Positions 43,101 through 55,327 of a stretch of 64,000 nt of DNA are shown here, piece by piece (position 1 is the stretch's first letter; every line of letters begins with the position of its first letter). This stretch comes from Dactylonectria macrodidyma. Lineage: Eukaryota > Ascomycota > Sordariomycetes > Hypocreales > Nectriaceae. Made by a program: the position numbers and the translations under genes. The DNA lies in assembly GCA_020744425.1 (NCBI GenBank), contig JAGMUV010000053.1:124001-188000 (forward strand). The letters are read 5' to 3'. Under the pieces are notes generated by a model. The model did no database searches, was not told the DNA's origin, and saw only the letters and a list, made by a program, of their open reading frames with translations.

Positions 43101-46100
43101 TGGCCGCGTATCGCTCACGCGATCCTGAGGCAGCCGAGGCTTTCCTGCGAAGCCTTGACATGTCCTTTAAACGTATGCGGTTGTCCATCTCAGACCCCAT
43201 GAGTTCGGCTATATTCTTCCACCGGGAGATGACGTTGTTTTTCGAGCATTACGTGAAAGTAGGAGAAGAGTCCGTTTTCGGGCGTATCAGCCAGTACTAT
43301 GGTGCTGTGGAAACCAATGAACGAGGGGCGCTTCACGTTCACGGGCTGCTCTGGTTGCATGGAAACGCGCACTTGAGTTCTATGCTTGCCGACATCCACG
43401 AGGAGGATCAGGCGGCGTATCGCGAGCGCATCGTCCAATATGTCGATAGTGTTTTCTCCGAGGTAATGTTCAATGCGTGCTGTTGACCATCCAGGACTTC
43501 TGGTGGGCCAAACGGGAGGGCTAGGCTGACATGCTAGGTAGGATCTTGACCAGGAAGGGTTCTGCGTCGTGCAAGCGGAGCGGTCGGTAACATCCGATAT
43601 TTCCTCCCTGTTGGACAACACCGAGCAGTTCTCGGCAGCATTTGACGAGGAAGCCAACTTCTGCGCCGGCGCAACGCAAATTCATACCCACAGTCCGACC
43701 TGCGTCAAGTATTCCCTGGGCAAGAAGAGACGGAAGGGCAACCTCTGTCGGTTCAAGGCGCCATGGAGATTGGTCGACAAAACTGCATTCACGCCAGACG
43801 GCGTGCTGCAGATTCGCAGGACGCACAACATGGTGAATCGGTGGAACAAGGCCATGGCCGTGGGGCTTCGCCATAATCACGACATCTCCTTCATAGCGAC
43901 ACAGCGGAAGACCATGGCCCTCGTCTATTACGTCACGAACTACGCGACCAAAGTAGAGGACCCGACGTGGAAGCGCGTCGCTGCGGCTGCAGAACTGTTG
44001 CCTGTCCTCTCAGCAGGTGGCCAGCCGGCCGCTGGAGAGGATGCTGGAGGCGACGGCGGAGGCGACGAAGACGGTACAAAAAACAAGGCGCGACAGTTTC
44101 TGATGAGAGTGGCGAACCGTATATTCACGGAGCGGCCTCTATCGCAAGTCGAGGTCGTTGCCCATCTTCTGGGGTACCCGAGCGAGTTCACGAACAGCAG
44201 CGCTTGGGCGTACGTGAACGTATCTCTGCTGTACTGGCACGTCTTCCGACGGTGGCGACATCTCCGGCAAGAGAGTGGCCTCGCGGTCGCGGACGGTTTC
44301 GTGGACGAGTCGATCGTCGTGGAAGAAGCAGGCCAGAGAATTAGCTTCGCTGAGGCGTATCGTCATCGTGGAGATGTCCTGCGAGGTCTGTGCCTATATG
44401 ACTACGTTTCGCTTGTCTGGCTGAAACGCGTTAGCAAGGACGAAAGATCAGGTGCCTGGGGAGAGGTGCCGTTCGAGAGCGATTGGTCGCCTGGAAGACA
44501 ATGGCTGCAGGTGCTGAGACGGCCGGGAAAGCATGCCGTCGTTTGCTTTGACGGCTACCTGAGCAAAGATTTTGACCAAGACGACGAAGGGCCGTGCCAT
44601 CGTAGGTATGTCCGGGGACGACTCGACCGAAAGGGGTTGAAGAGACTAACTCTCATACTGAAGAGCAGCCGTGCAGCACCTTGCCCTGTTTGTGCCGTGG
44701 GAGTCCTTCTTGGGCGAAGAACGAGACGACATCAACGACATATGGGCGCGGGCACGAGAGGCGCTGCATCCTAGAATCTCATGCCTCGTCGATAACGTGC
44801 AACTCCTTCGACGATCCGCCGAAGACGCAAAACGGGACGCTAAGCAATGGGCATCCTCATCCGGCGACGGGGACCTCACGGGCGCACATGTTGAGGAGGC
44901 GGGAGCAGGCCAGGCGGGTGAAGAGGCCACATCGGCGTACCAGTCCGATAACGTTGGAAGCGCAACGCGTCTTATCGATGTCGTCAGAAGCGCGGTCGGT
45001 GCGAACCAGATCACGGCGGGATCGCGGGAGCTCACAGCAATGACGCAGCAGCTCTGCCGCTTCCAGCAATCCGCGCTATCCTCGACGGCCGAGCTCCAGG
45101 CCATCATAACACCCGAACGGAGTGAAAGACGGATAACCACGCCGGGGCGGGTGTTTTCCGGGGCCGCAGTACCGCCGCAGGATCAGGTCAAGGCCATAAA
45201 GTCACAGCAGATATGTGCCTCCAAAGAGAGGGTGAAAATGATCCAGGGCATACAAAACATGGCCGCGGCCCATGGAACTGATCGCAGTGCAGCGGCGCGG
45301 AGCGTGCTCACCGGTTTCGGGGATGGGGACATTCAAATGACGGCGGCAGACTTGGAAGAGACGGTAGACGACGCAGATCCGAGGGTAGAGGTCCGGTTCG
45401 GCCCGTCGACCTCTTTCCTCGAGGCTGGCAAGGCTTTGGTAGCACGATTGACATTGAACAAGAGACAGGCGATCGCTCTCCTGATAATATGTCGCCAGCT
45501 CGACCTGATAAATCGTGGGGAGAACGGCGACATCGATCAGCTCTGCCAGTTCGTCGGCGGCGAAGGCGGGACTGGCAAGTCGCGAGTCATCGAGGCACTC
45601 GTGGAGCTTTTCGCTAAGAAGGGCCTTTCGAATCGTCTGCTGATCACGGCGACATCAGGGACGGCCGCAGCACGCCTCAATGGCATCACGATCCACTCTG
45701 CATGCGGGTTCTCGAAGGATCAGGGGCCATTCGCGGACACGACGAAAGACTTACCGGTAGACGGCGTCCGGCTGCCGAAACAGGCGGAAAGATTCGTCCA
45801 CGGTCAGTCGCGAATGGACTGGCAGGACAAGGACCTGCTAGTCATTGATGAGGTGAGCATGCTCGGGGCACGGACGCTGTACGCGGTGAACGAGCAGCTG
45901 TGCCGGCTCCGCGGATCGAAGCAAGATTTCGGGGGAATCCCCATCATTCTCTTTTGCGGAGACTTCCGCCAGTTCCGCCCGGTCCAAGAGAGGTCGATCC
46001 TGCTCCCCAGCGTGGCCGTGTCGTGGGACGAAGACAACTCGTTCAGGGCCGAGCAACGGTACCAGCATGACAAAGCGCACGCGCTGTGGAAGAAATTCAC

Positions 46101-47136
46101 GACAGTCGTCATGCTGGACGAACAAGTGCGCGCCGCTGGGGATCCGGTACTGCAGAGGCTGTTGAAGCGAATCCGATTGGGCGTGCAGGACCGGACGGAT
46201 CTGGACCTCCTCAACTCAAGGTGCTACCGGGAGGACAGACGGATCCCGTGGGAGACGGGTATCACGGTGGTGACGCCGCTGAACAGGAATCGGTGGAACC
46301 TCAACATGGAGGCGACTTTGTCGTTCCAGATTCAGCAGCGGTCGATGATGCGAGTCTTCATATCCGAGCACAAATGGAAGCACGGTCTGCCCACAGAGGA
46401 AGAGGCCATCATGATGCTGAACCAGGGCGACGATAGCGCGATACCGGTGCCGGCCGTCTTCATGTTCGTGCCGGGAATGCCGGTCGTCGTGAACCACAAT
46501 ACCCATCAGGGGCTAAAACTGGTCAACGGCGCCACTTACACGGGGCTGGAGGTCATCCTCGACAAGGCGTACCCGGGCCATCGAATCTCGGCCGACATGA
46601 CGGTCCACTTCGGGCCGCCGGCGGGGATAATTCTGGAGTCGGAAACAACAAAAGACTTCCACTTCGTCGGGATGCCGCAGGGCACGATCCTGTTGGCGCC
46701 CATGAGCATCAAGATACAATGCCAGCGGAAACGGCCGTGGCAACAGAACGATGTCAGTCGGAAAGGTTTGCCCTGTGCGGCGGCTTTCGCGTGTACAGAC
46801 TACAAGGTGCAGAGCAGAACCTTCGAGCGCATAGCGCTGGAGTTGCGAGGGACGAGGACGACAAATGTCAATGGATGCGTCGTCCCCTCGCAGTGCGACC
46901 CGTACAGCTTGTACGTGCAGTTGTCGCGTTGCCGGACGCTGGACGGCATCATGCTGGTGTCCAAGGTGCGGGAGAGAGACCTGGTGGGCAACAGGGTCCC
47001 CGAAGAAATGACTGCGGCGCAGGCGAGACTGGAGGAACTGAGTGACCGGACCGTTCAGGAGGCGTTGCGCTGGTGGGATGAGGATTCTGAAGAGTCCAGG
47101 CGGCTGCAGTGTGGTGACGAGATAAGAGGGGGATGA
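40136..47136 (+). CDS. Helitron RepHel, family B copy 3 (intact)
   Basis: Exons 40136-43462, 43542-44605 and 44664-47136, 2287 aa. Introns are 79 nt (GTAATG...GTAG, phase 0) and 58 nt (GTATGT...GAAG, GACTAAC branch, phase 2). The disordered N-terminus alternates two modules, each present twice: PK-x-S-x-x-ED...AIAR-x-LP(R/K)RR-x-RGG (about 83 and 203) and FHRH-x2-PKE (about 157 and 304). A Cys-rich DUF6570-like region (CMLC, CRSC, CAEC) follows at about 440-490. HUH motif HVHGLLW at about 1063 and paired tyrosines in YYVTNYATK at about 1237. Helicase: Walker A GGEGGTGKS (about 1761), Walker B LLVIDEVSM (about 1856), late motif FACTDYKVQSRT. All catalytic residues are present, unlike copy 2. 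It is the best candidate in the window for a working Helitron transposase. The start codon is less certain than the rest. Confidence 0.93.
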
Positions 47137-47189
47137 GGAAGCGCGGGCGGCTTGGAACGCGCTTACTGGGCCAATGGGAAGCGAGAGTT

Positions 47190-47295
47190 AAAAAAAAAAA
47201 AAAAAAAAAAAGGGCCAATAAAATGACAGCAGGGACCAATAAAATGGCAGCAACGACCAATAAAAAGGCACTAACGACCAATCAGTAGCCAATCA
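47190..47295. repeat. A22 tract and CCAATAAAA-type tandem units
   Basis: An uninterrupted run of 22 A (47190-47211), then four imperfect units of about 21 bp, each with GACCAATAAAA or CCAAT, in the 3' region of Helitron B copy 3. Confidence 0.85.
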
Positions 47296-47382
47296 CGGCG
47301 GCTTTTCAAAGATGCTGGAGAGTTTTTTGAGGTGAGGCGGGCGGGCGGGGCATAAAACCCTTTCGTTCCTCAAGGCATACAA

Positions 47383-47760
47383 CAGGGGAAGGCGCACGTC
47401 CGCCGGGGGACGTTGGAAGTTGGAAGTTGGAAGCTGGGCGTGGTGGGCAAGTTGGCGGCTCCCTTGCGCTGAGTAGCCTTTCGGTACGAAGCTTGCAAAA
47501 CTAGAGCCTGTTTTACTAGGGGTTGCTGCACGTGTTGAGAAGAGGGCGCGGTTTTAAGTGGTCGGCTCTGGGTGGGTGGATGAAGAGACTTGGCCAATAA
47601 GGCGCGTGTGTGTGTTACTTTTGTTTTGCGTAGCCAATAAGACCTATGCAGCGGGCTTTGAAGAGCAGGCACCATTTTGAGTAGCACGATTTAAAGAGCT
47701 TAATGCAGACCTAAGAGACCTAGCCAATAGGGTGAGGGTCAATAATTAAGACAGGGATCA
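47383..47760. repeat. dispersed repeat copy B: empty site for the pogo element
   Basis: Matches both flanks of the pogo element (2862-2955 and 4893-5152) without the insert; a single TA lies at 47474-47475. It begins 6 bp after the Helitron B terminus. There is no gene in it. Confidence 0.9.
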
Positions 47761-47976
47761 AGAGACTGCAGTATAGACAGCACGGGGCTCGAAGTCCTGC
47801 TAGAAGATATCATAATGCAGGTATGGATGCGCACGTACGGAGCACGACGCGAATTTTTACAATAGTTTTCTGGCAAGTACAGACGCACCAGGTTAAGCAA
47901 ACAGACCTTCCCCGTCTTCCTAAGGGCGTAGTAGACCAATGGGGGGCACTGAAACAGTAGCCCGCTTAGGCCAACC
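47761..47976. other. unassigned spacer
   Basis: No gene or motif recognised; short frames only. Confidence 0.4.
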
Positions 47977-48067
47977 CAGACCGATCCAGACCACCTCAGA
48001 CCGACCGGTCTGTCCGGTCTGTTGGTCTGACGAGAATGGCTGGTTTGTCGGTCTGTCAGACGGTCTG
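47977..48067. repeat. symmetrical CAGACC / GGTCTG cluster
   Basis: CAGACC at 47977, 47987 and 47997, spaced exactly 10 bp, then its inverse GGTCTG at 48007, 48016, 48024, 48050 and 48062. The centre GACCGGTC is palindromic, so the block can pair with itself. Confidence 0.85.
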
Positions 48068-48130
48068 TCTGTTAGCCACAATGTTCTTGGCCTCGATGAT
48101 CGCCTTGATCCCTTCAGTTCTTCCTCGTTC

Positions 48131-48700
48131 CTACCGATGACCCTCAGGCGGTTGGTATTTCGTCCATCTCTGGTCTCTGGTCACTGCGACGCATCGCCAA
48201 CTAGGTTGGTCGCTAGACGTTCGCATTTCCTGTTCAATGGCCCTGTGAAGCGCTGCTGGTGTAGTATCTCTGATATGATCCTCGGACACCCTGGATGTGT
48301 CTGCTGTGCAGAACACCGGTTCCGCGGTTGCCGATCGAACCGTGGATGGATTTAGAGTGGCAATACTAACAGGTGTGATGCTGGCAGCATCTGAATATAT
48401 CTGGCTAGGCGATCGTGCTGCATGAGCATTGTTCATGATATCTAACTGTAGCCGGGTTTGTTCCAGCTCGCTGCAAACCTGGGTAAGCTGCTTACAGACT
48501 TAGGATAACTCTTGTGCCATCTGCTCCTCCTCCCATTCCCTATCACCTTCTTGTTGTTCCGATTCCATTGCCCTAGTCGTTCTGGCTCTTTTACGCAGGG
48601 GACGATGATGTCCCCCGCCCGGAACGTCCGGTTCGCGTTCCATGATGATGATGACGTCTGAAGCGGGGTTCGCAGCACCAGACATCCACCAAAAACTAAA
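48131..48700 (-). pseudogene. LINE (Tad-type) ORF1-like fragment
   Basis: The minus strand from about 48700 reads GAANPASDVII, REPDVPGGGHHRPLRKRART and an acidic coiled stretch, then a stop at about 48499. The frame then resumes with a Ser/Thr/Pro-rich linker, FCTADTSRVSEDH and ALHRAIEQEMRT-SWRCVAVTRD. That last part has the look of the gag-like ORF1 of fungal Tad-clade LINEs (C-T-x-D-T-S-R ... E-x-R ... W-R-C-x-A-V). No endonuclease or reverse transcriptase follows. It is joined at its 5' end to a Helitron-A 3' region. Confidence 0.5.
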
Positions 48701-49228
48701 AATCTCCGCCAAGTGGCTACCAGGTATTCCAAAAGGTATAAAGGAGATCAATAATGAGATTTTAAGAAAAATCAATCTACTATTTCCTATGTATATGTTA
48801 TATATTAAAAATCCGATCTAATATAATAGATTTCACCTAACTCAAGCAGAAGCAGGCATCTCGCAAAATGCAAACGACAAGAGCAACGACATTATTATAA
48901 ATTAAAAGTTCACGTGAATCCCACGTGATTCTCAACAGAAAAAACGCAGCCAATGAAGACTTCTTTACACTTGATCTCGGGGGGGCGAGGGTGAATTCGA
49001 AGTCCACCCACATGTGGCAAATGAGAGTGGGAGGATTCGGACCATTACAGGGACCCGGATGGGGTTAATCCGGACCAACAGGAGGTGCAGTTGCGCTTCC
49101 GAATCGGGTAATCACCTAATCCGGTAATTTTGCAAGGGGGGGCGAAAATTTTGGGGGTGGAATCCCAGAGCTTAAGAAGAACCTTTCGTACCGAAAGGCA
49201 TAAGAAGAACCTTTCGTACCGAAAGGCA
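48552..49228 (+). mobile_element. Helitron family-A 3' end with doubled hairpin
   Basis: Matches 15252-15892 over its length, including the AT-rich middle, ACATGTGGCAAATGAGAG, GGGTAATCAC and CCCAGAGCTTAAGAAGA. It closes with two tandem copies of AAGAAGAACCTTTCGTACC-GAAAGGCA (hairpins at 49182-49198 and 49210-49226). Helicase genes are absent, so it is a non-autonomous or truncated copy. Confidence 0.75.
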
Positions 49229-49843
49229 CAGGCAACTTTCGTGTTGCACCATGCTCGGCTGAATGTGGAGGTCGAATGAGAATGGAAACAAAGCGATCCC
49301 ATCATAGCTACGGATACCAGTTGCGGACACCATTATATTGCGCACGATCTAGATTTTATCACCCTACGTAACATGGTTTAGATACAAAACATCTATTCGT
49401 GAGGAGCCATCTTGCTAGTTAGGAAATTATCCTATTCTACGCCACTGCGAGTTCACTTTTACACCGTGTTCGCTTGGTCGCGCTTATTCTTCGCTCTTAC
49501 CCTAGATCGCCGTATTATCTGGTAGCCCTGGATGAAAGCAAGTGCCGAGTTGACCTCATGTTTGCTTTTTCTCCGTCAGCACGCAAAATACCAGCAGGCG
49601 CCCTCTAAAACCAGTGATCGTTTCGCAGCCCTGTCAGCCCATCCAATCATACATTGAGACTCGAAATTAAGCTCGCCCCTTTACCAGGTCTTGAAGAATA
49701 CAGGTCGGCGGGACGCGTCAAAAAGACAGATAAATAAATGACCAAAACACCACCAGAAATAGAGGGACCCGACAAACCTGCAAATCTGTGAGCATGCGAT
49801 TTGTTCTGCCCTATCTCCTCAAGATCGAACGCGCTAAGGGATC
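49229..49843. other. intergenic, probable promoter of the large unknown gene
   Basis: No gene seen in about 615 bp. Probably holds the promoter of the gene starting at 49844; no clear TATA box. Confidence 0.45.
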
Positions 49844-52800
49844 ATGGCGCCTCCATCGGTTTCAGCCGAATCCAAGAAACAGCGAGAACGAAACCGTGGT
49901 AGAAAACGGCGCCAACAGTTGCGTCAGCAGAGGCAGGCCCAACAACTCCAAGAAGCTGACAGCCATGAAACTGTCCGGCTAGTGAGCCAGGTCCATCACG
50001 CAGAGGCCGATGTTACCAATCGTTAGTTGGGCTTGCAAATTCAAGTTCTCACTCTCTTCCCATCATCGAACTAACAGTCCCGCATCCTGTTAGATCATCT
50101 ACACGAGCACTCCCGTCGGGGCCATCCTGTCACCTCATCAGCCAGCATTCAGCACCTCCTGCCGGAAACCTCTGGTTATCGAGATTCCCCCATCGGCGAC
50201 AATACTTCTCTACTAGTTTGCCCCCCTACAGCTGCGTTATCGGCCGCTCCGGTAACGCATTCTCCGACAGATACAAGACGAACGAGCAGTGCGTTTCGCA
50301 CTGACGCTGATTTAACAAGCGCGGGAGAACTGTTGATGCAACGATCGGTTGAGGCTGTAGCTGCCGCCATTTCGGGTCCTTCGGATACGGATGAAGAGGT
50401 GCAAGCAACAGCGGGCCGTCCGCGGAGAGACCCAGCCTTATCGGAGCGTGAACTCACACGACTCCGCGTTCGAGCCTATCGTGCCCGCCAACACTTGGCG
50501 AGAATACCGCAGACTGCCCAGCCCCAGGATGATGGCCTTTTGTCAAACTGGATTGATTCGGAAGATCGGGGTTCCGCCCGGGGTATTGCATGCCCTCCAC
50601 AGAACGATCCAACTTCACCTGTCCCTTTTCATCAAGGTGACGCACAACAGGCAGCAAGTGATTGGAGACGAACTAATTCCAGCTCTCCGACCTCTCCGAT
50701 GACTTCAGACTTTGGCTTCGCTCCGTTCGATACTACTAGTAATCACTTCCCGATAGCGGATTCCCATTCGGTTTCACCTGACCGCTCGCCAAGGGTGCAC
50801 GTGGATCTCCCATACCTCGATCGCTCTATCGAAGCTCTTCGGGCTCAGGAGACACGGTGCGGCCTTGACTTCCTTGAGTCGCAAACCGCGACATATGACC
50901 GTATTTTTCAAACATTCTTTGCTGCCGAGTGTCACTGTAAGTCCGTCCCTCCATCACATCATATGCCCATATTCCCATCGTCTGATAGGAGGCTTCCTCA
51001 GGTTCAAGTTTGCATGAGATTCATGATCATGCACGGGCTCACACCATTCAAGAAAGGACGCGGTTCCTCCAAAGCTCTTTACCATCGCTCACGACTATCT
51101 TTGACGAGCGTTTTGCCCATGAAGCCACCAAATATTTTTACCAATGGAAGGAATTCCTTTCCGATGAACCTGCTGAGCCTCTATCTTTCCATAAAACCGA
51201 GGCTACTCTGGAGCATGGTCCAGTCCGCATCGAACGGCGGTGGGACGTCGATAGTATTTGGTTTGGGCCCAAGAGCCTGCAGGCTGTCCGCAAACCCGGC
51301 ATTTTCCGCTTATCTTTTATGCCCCCGTTCAAACGCAATCTGTCCACGGATCAGGTAATCCGGCCGCACGGCCTCGATCTCGCCACTACTCGACATATTC
51401 TATTTGGGTCAGTGAACGCATCGGGAATTCGCTTTGACGTATATCTATTCTTCCCGCAGGCCTCCAGAACGTCTGCATTACGTAATGGCTTGTCTCTGGA
51501 TCGCCAGAAGGACCTCTACGACAGTATAATCATCCCGGCGGCGTTTAGTAGCATCTCTGATCCTCTCCGCCAAGAACTTCCTAGGTCATTTGACATTGCC
51601 TACGCAAAGTCTCGTTCCTTTCAGGAGCGGCCCGGGATGGGTCGATGGAGAGCAGGAGACGATAGTAGGGCTTGCCATCTACAATACACGCTGCCGACCG
51701 ACGATCTCGCGCCGTTTTGGAGCTCCATCGTCCAGAAGGCCAACTCTTTTCTGATCCAGACCAAGAATGGAGAAAGTGTTACATACTTCAAGAATCCACG
51801 GTTACTCTTCCAGGCCCATGATCTCAAGAACATATTTGCAACACCAAGCCTTCACGAAACCATGACGCTTGTTCACGACACTATCCTTGCTGGCATGGAC
51901 CCCGAGCAGCTAGACCTGCACTCCTGCTGGCTCGATGTTGGGACGCGTGACTATGTCCCTGACCAATCACGTGGCCACGACAACAGGGTTGAGCCTTTTA
52001 CGCTGCTATGGAAAAGTGATTGCCATCAACACCTACACCAGAGACTTTCTGAAATCGCCCCTGCAACGCCTCTTGTAGCAAGTCATTTCCGTTCGTTCCT
52101 TCTTCGAGATGTCGGAACATACCACTCTCGAACCAAGGCGACGAGAGCTGTCACCCCAGGCTGCCCCAGGAGTCATGAACCCGCCGTTATCCGTGCCAAG
52201 GCATACAACTGCAACAAAGAACTCTTCTCGGTCATGTACAGCAACTATCGCCTTTTTGGGTCTGGATACCTTCCTTTACTAGCGTTCGATGACGAGATGA
52301 TCGAAGATCTCTCTTCTTCTAGCCAGAATCGCGAACGGGGCTCCAGAACGCAGCTGTCCCGTGCCGCAATTCTGAAGGCCTGGAATGCGAATAAGCGACA
52401 CCTGAGGTCTGTATCAGATCCAAAAATGCTGTCAAATTATGGAGTTCGAAAAGAGGTCACCTTGCGCTTCGACATCCTACTGATGATGTGGGCCAACGGC
52501 TATTTCCAAGCTACACGTGAAAGCCACACTGGGCCACTTGATCGGACAGCTCCTCTTCTAGTGGAATCCAGTGTTCATTTGCCCTTCTGGACGGTTCTTA
52601 CCAAGGACATGAACGCAATGATCTTTACACAGGCTGCTCGATTTGTTCTTCCACTAGACCACTTATTTTTCGGGGCCGGCTCCGGCTTCACTGAGCAACC
52701 AGCACAGTCCGACGTAGCAGAGCGTTACGTCCAGAGTATCCTCGGCTTTTACACGGCTCAGATGCTTTGTCGACTCTTAGTCCACAGCTTCATTGGCGAG

Positions 52801-55327
52801 AAAATGCTGTATTACGACCAGTGGATCTGGCTTTCGCGCTGGACGGTTCTCAACAGACCCTCCCGCCGTCGCGAGGAGCTACTTGAACGGCAGGGTCTGG
52901 GACTAGAAGATACGATAATGACTTCTGGGATGCTATGGATCCCATCCGCTAAGATGGACTGGCAGCGTGGCCACCTCGCGCTCGATGTACTCGTTGACTT
53001 GTACATTCCGCGCAACCCTTTGCATCCTCGACTCGCCTCACAGGTTAATGTTCAAACCCTTACTGTGTCTAAAATCACGGTTGATATGTTTTTTCAGCAG
53101 TGGCTGAAGGAAGCTCGGGTAGCATTCGAAAATGATCAGAACCAGGAAGCAGAGAAACTCGTGGAACGGGCGTTCTCTCTCGCAATTGAAGAAATTGCAA
53201 GAGCGTATCATCAACATATTATCTTGAAGTTGCAATCGTACTGGGAACGAGATCGGTTAAGAATCGGCCAAGACAAATTGCCCCCTCTTTTACGACTGCA
53301 AGAAGGTATAGAGAAATCGGCAACCGAAGGCGGTCAGATTGTGACCGCTCAGACAATATGGGAAGTCTATGCTGAGGCATGGGCTCTCTATGCTCAACTC
53401 TACTCAGATACCGACCCAGATAAGTTACCCCAAGAGTTACCCTATTGGATGACTACACGAAAGTACGTGCCGCCTCATGATGGCTGGTCGTCTTTCGTAT
53501 TCCGTCATCTTTTCCACCGACCCAGCCCACCGTCGTGGAATCATCTTTACTTCCTCAGAGTCTACCGGGCGTTCAAAGAGTCTTGGGAAGCAGTTCAGCA
53601 ATATGCAGGGCCGTTCGATCGCCGGTTTCGTCATGTAATTGGAGATTATATCATGGTTGCTCTCAACAGTAGTCAGAGAAACGAGGTCGGCACCTATCAA
53701 CACGACAAGTCTTGGTACCAGGGAAAACCAACATTCTTCAAGATCCAATTTTGGGCGCCATACTTCTCTCCACCTGAAGATAACGTCCGTATTCCATGGC
53801 AATGGGTCCGTGATCATAAGACCCGACACCCAGACCTCGCGCCAGACACGAAGTCCGAGTACATGACAGTGGAATACTTTCACTCCTTGGAAGGTGTGCT
53901 TTGCAGATTATGGTGGAAATGCATGTATGAGACGGACCAGCTGTGTGATACTGGACCAACGCGGCGGAATTTGATCTGCTCGTCTGTCCTTGAACACTTT
54001 TCGAAACTTCTAGGCCCACAATGGTATGCGGAACGTGGAAGTGGACGGCCCTATCTGCTACCTTGGCACCTGCCACGCTGGGAGGACAGAGAACGCGGGA
54101 GAGAGGATTTCTTACTTCTCCCCATTTCAGCCGGCACTGTGTTGAAGGAGTACGAAGAGACCAAGCACTCGCGACCGACAATGCTGCTACCTACCCAACA
54201 TAACATGATGTGGTTGCTCGATGTCGTCGAATCCATCCCCGATCTCTCTGAATATACTCAGAAGCAAATCCAATGGATGGACAAGGTTCTCGACAATAAT
54301 GTAGGCCAATTTGCCCTTCGCAGTCATCTGAGTGCCAAAGCTACAGCTACGGCTGAAGGCGATCAATCCAATCCACTTCTGAGATCTTTCCTATCACAGA
54401 CAGAGCCTCCACAAAGGGTAGTTCGAAGTGATGAGCGCGCCTACAACACGGATGAAGGTGAAGAGGATGATGGCTTCATAGTACTCGATGAGGATGGTCG
54501 TTGTAGTGGTAAATCTTGTGATGAGGTCGATTGAGAGCTTCATATGTTGTCTAGAGTACGTTCCTAATCTCCTATGATGTCGAATAACCCTAGACTACGG
54601 GAGCAAGAAGACAGGATCGAAAGCGGCGAGCGAAGACGATGCATACTACCCTGTTTTCCGACTCGACTTCGTCAGTATCGTCGGCCGGCCGCGTCGACCG
54701 ATCTGTCGGTCCAGTCATTTCTTCGACAACATCACCATATCCCTACGGCACTGGCACGCGCCATATAGTGCGAAGCACGTACAGGGGATCCATTTCGACC
54801 TAGGCAGCCGTACCTTCCGCATCGCCACCGGCGCTACTCGAGAGGCCTGGTTCATTGTGATGCACCCGATTCAGAGGGTTTCCGGTGATGGCCCAAATAG
54901 TAATCCACATCGACGGGCTAACGCGACACAAACAAGGACTGCTCTCACGCACGGTCGTGCTGTAGTGCTTGCATCATACATCAAAGACATCTTCCCCCGC
55001 GGAGAGCTTCTCGGCGAAGGGATCGAGCCGAGATGGGCCCTCGGAGGCACGGATACGCAAATGATCGCGTTTGATAAATGGGTCATATTTCAGACTCGCT
55101 TCATGGAAGGCTGGGATGGACTTGTCGAAAAGCTTTCTGACGCCGGCGACAGTTTCTGGCTGGACCATCAACCTGCCTTCTATGCGTATGACTATGGCGC
55201 GAACATCGAGATCGAAGTCACTGAAGAAATAGCGAATCTCGAGCAGGAAACTCTCATCACACCGATGTATCACGACGACATAGAAGATGACAGCGACCGG
55301 TCCAACAACGGAGATGACGATGATTAG
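49844..55327 (+). CDS. large protein of unknown function, basic N-terminus
   Basis: I do not recognise this protein. Model: exons 49844-50021, 50094-50936, 51002-54508 and 54594-55327, 1753 aa. The introns (72, 65 and 85 nt) have fitting phases and CTAAC, CTGAT and CTAAT branch sites. If the last intron is not spliced the protein ends at 54534 with 1517 aa. Residues 10-35 are extremely basic ([20 protein letters not shown]). A second motif, [19 protein letters not shown] (about 190), resembles the N-terminus of the gene at 63872. The 1170-codon third exon has no stop and shows even globular composition rich in Trp, Tyr and Phe ([24 protein letters not shown]), with no P-loop, HUH, DDE or RT motif I can find. 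The tail is acidic ([17 protein letters not shown]). Long intact exons and biased codons indicate a real gene, possibly the main gene of an unnamed element. Confidence 0.7.

Larger units (their letters stand above)
38479..47377 (+). mobile_element. Helitron family B, copy 3 (apparently intact)
   Basis: 8.9 kb from GAGAGGCAAACC to TCCTCAAGGCA. The 5' boundary is fixed twice: by the start of similarity to copy 2 and by the end of similarity to the unit-1 duplication. The 3' boundary is fixed by copy 2 and by the start of the dispersed repeat at 47383. Contents in order: 5' hairpin, MYND gene, spacer, three-exon RepHel, CCAAT-rich 3' region. No frameshift or stop was found in either gene, so this copy could be autonomous. 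Confidence 0.88.
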
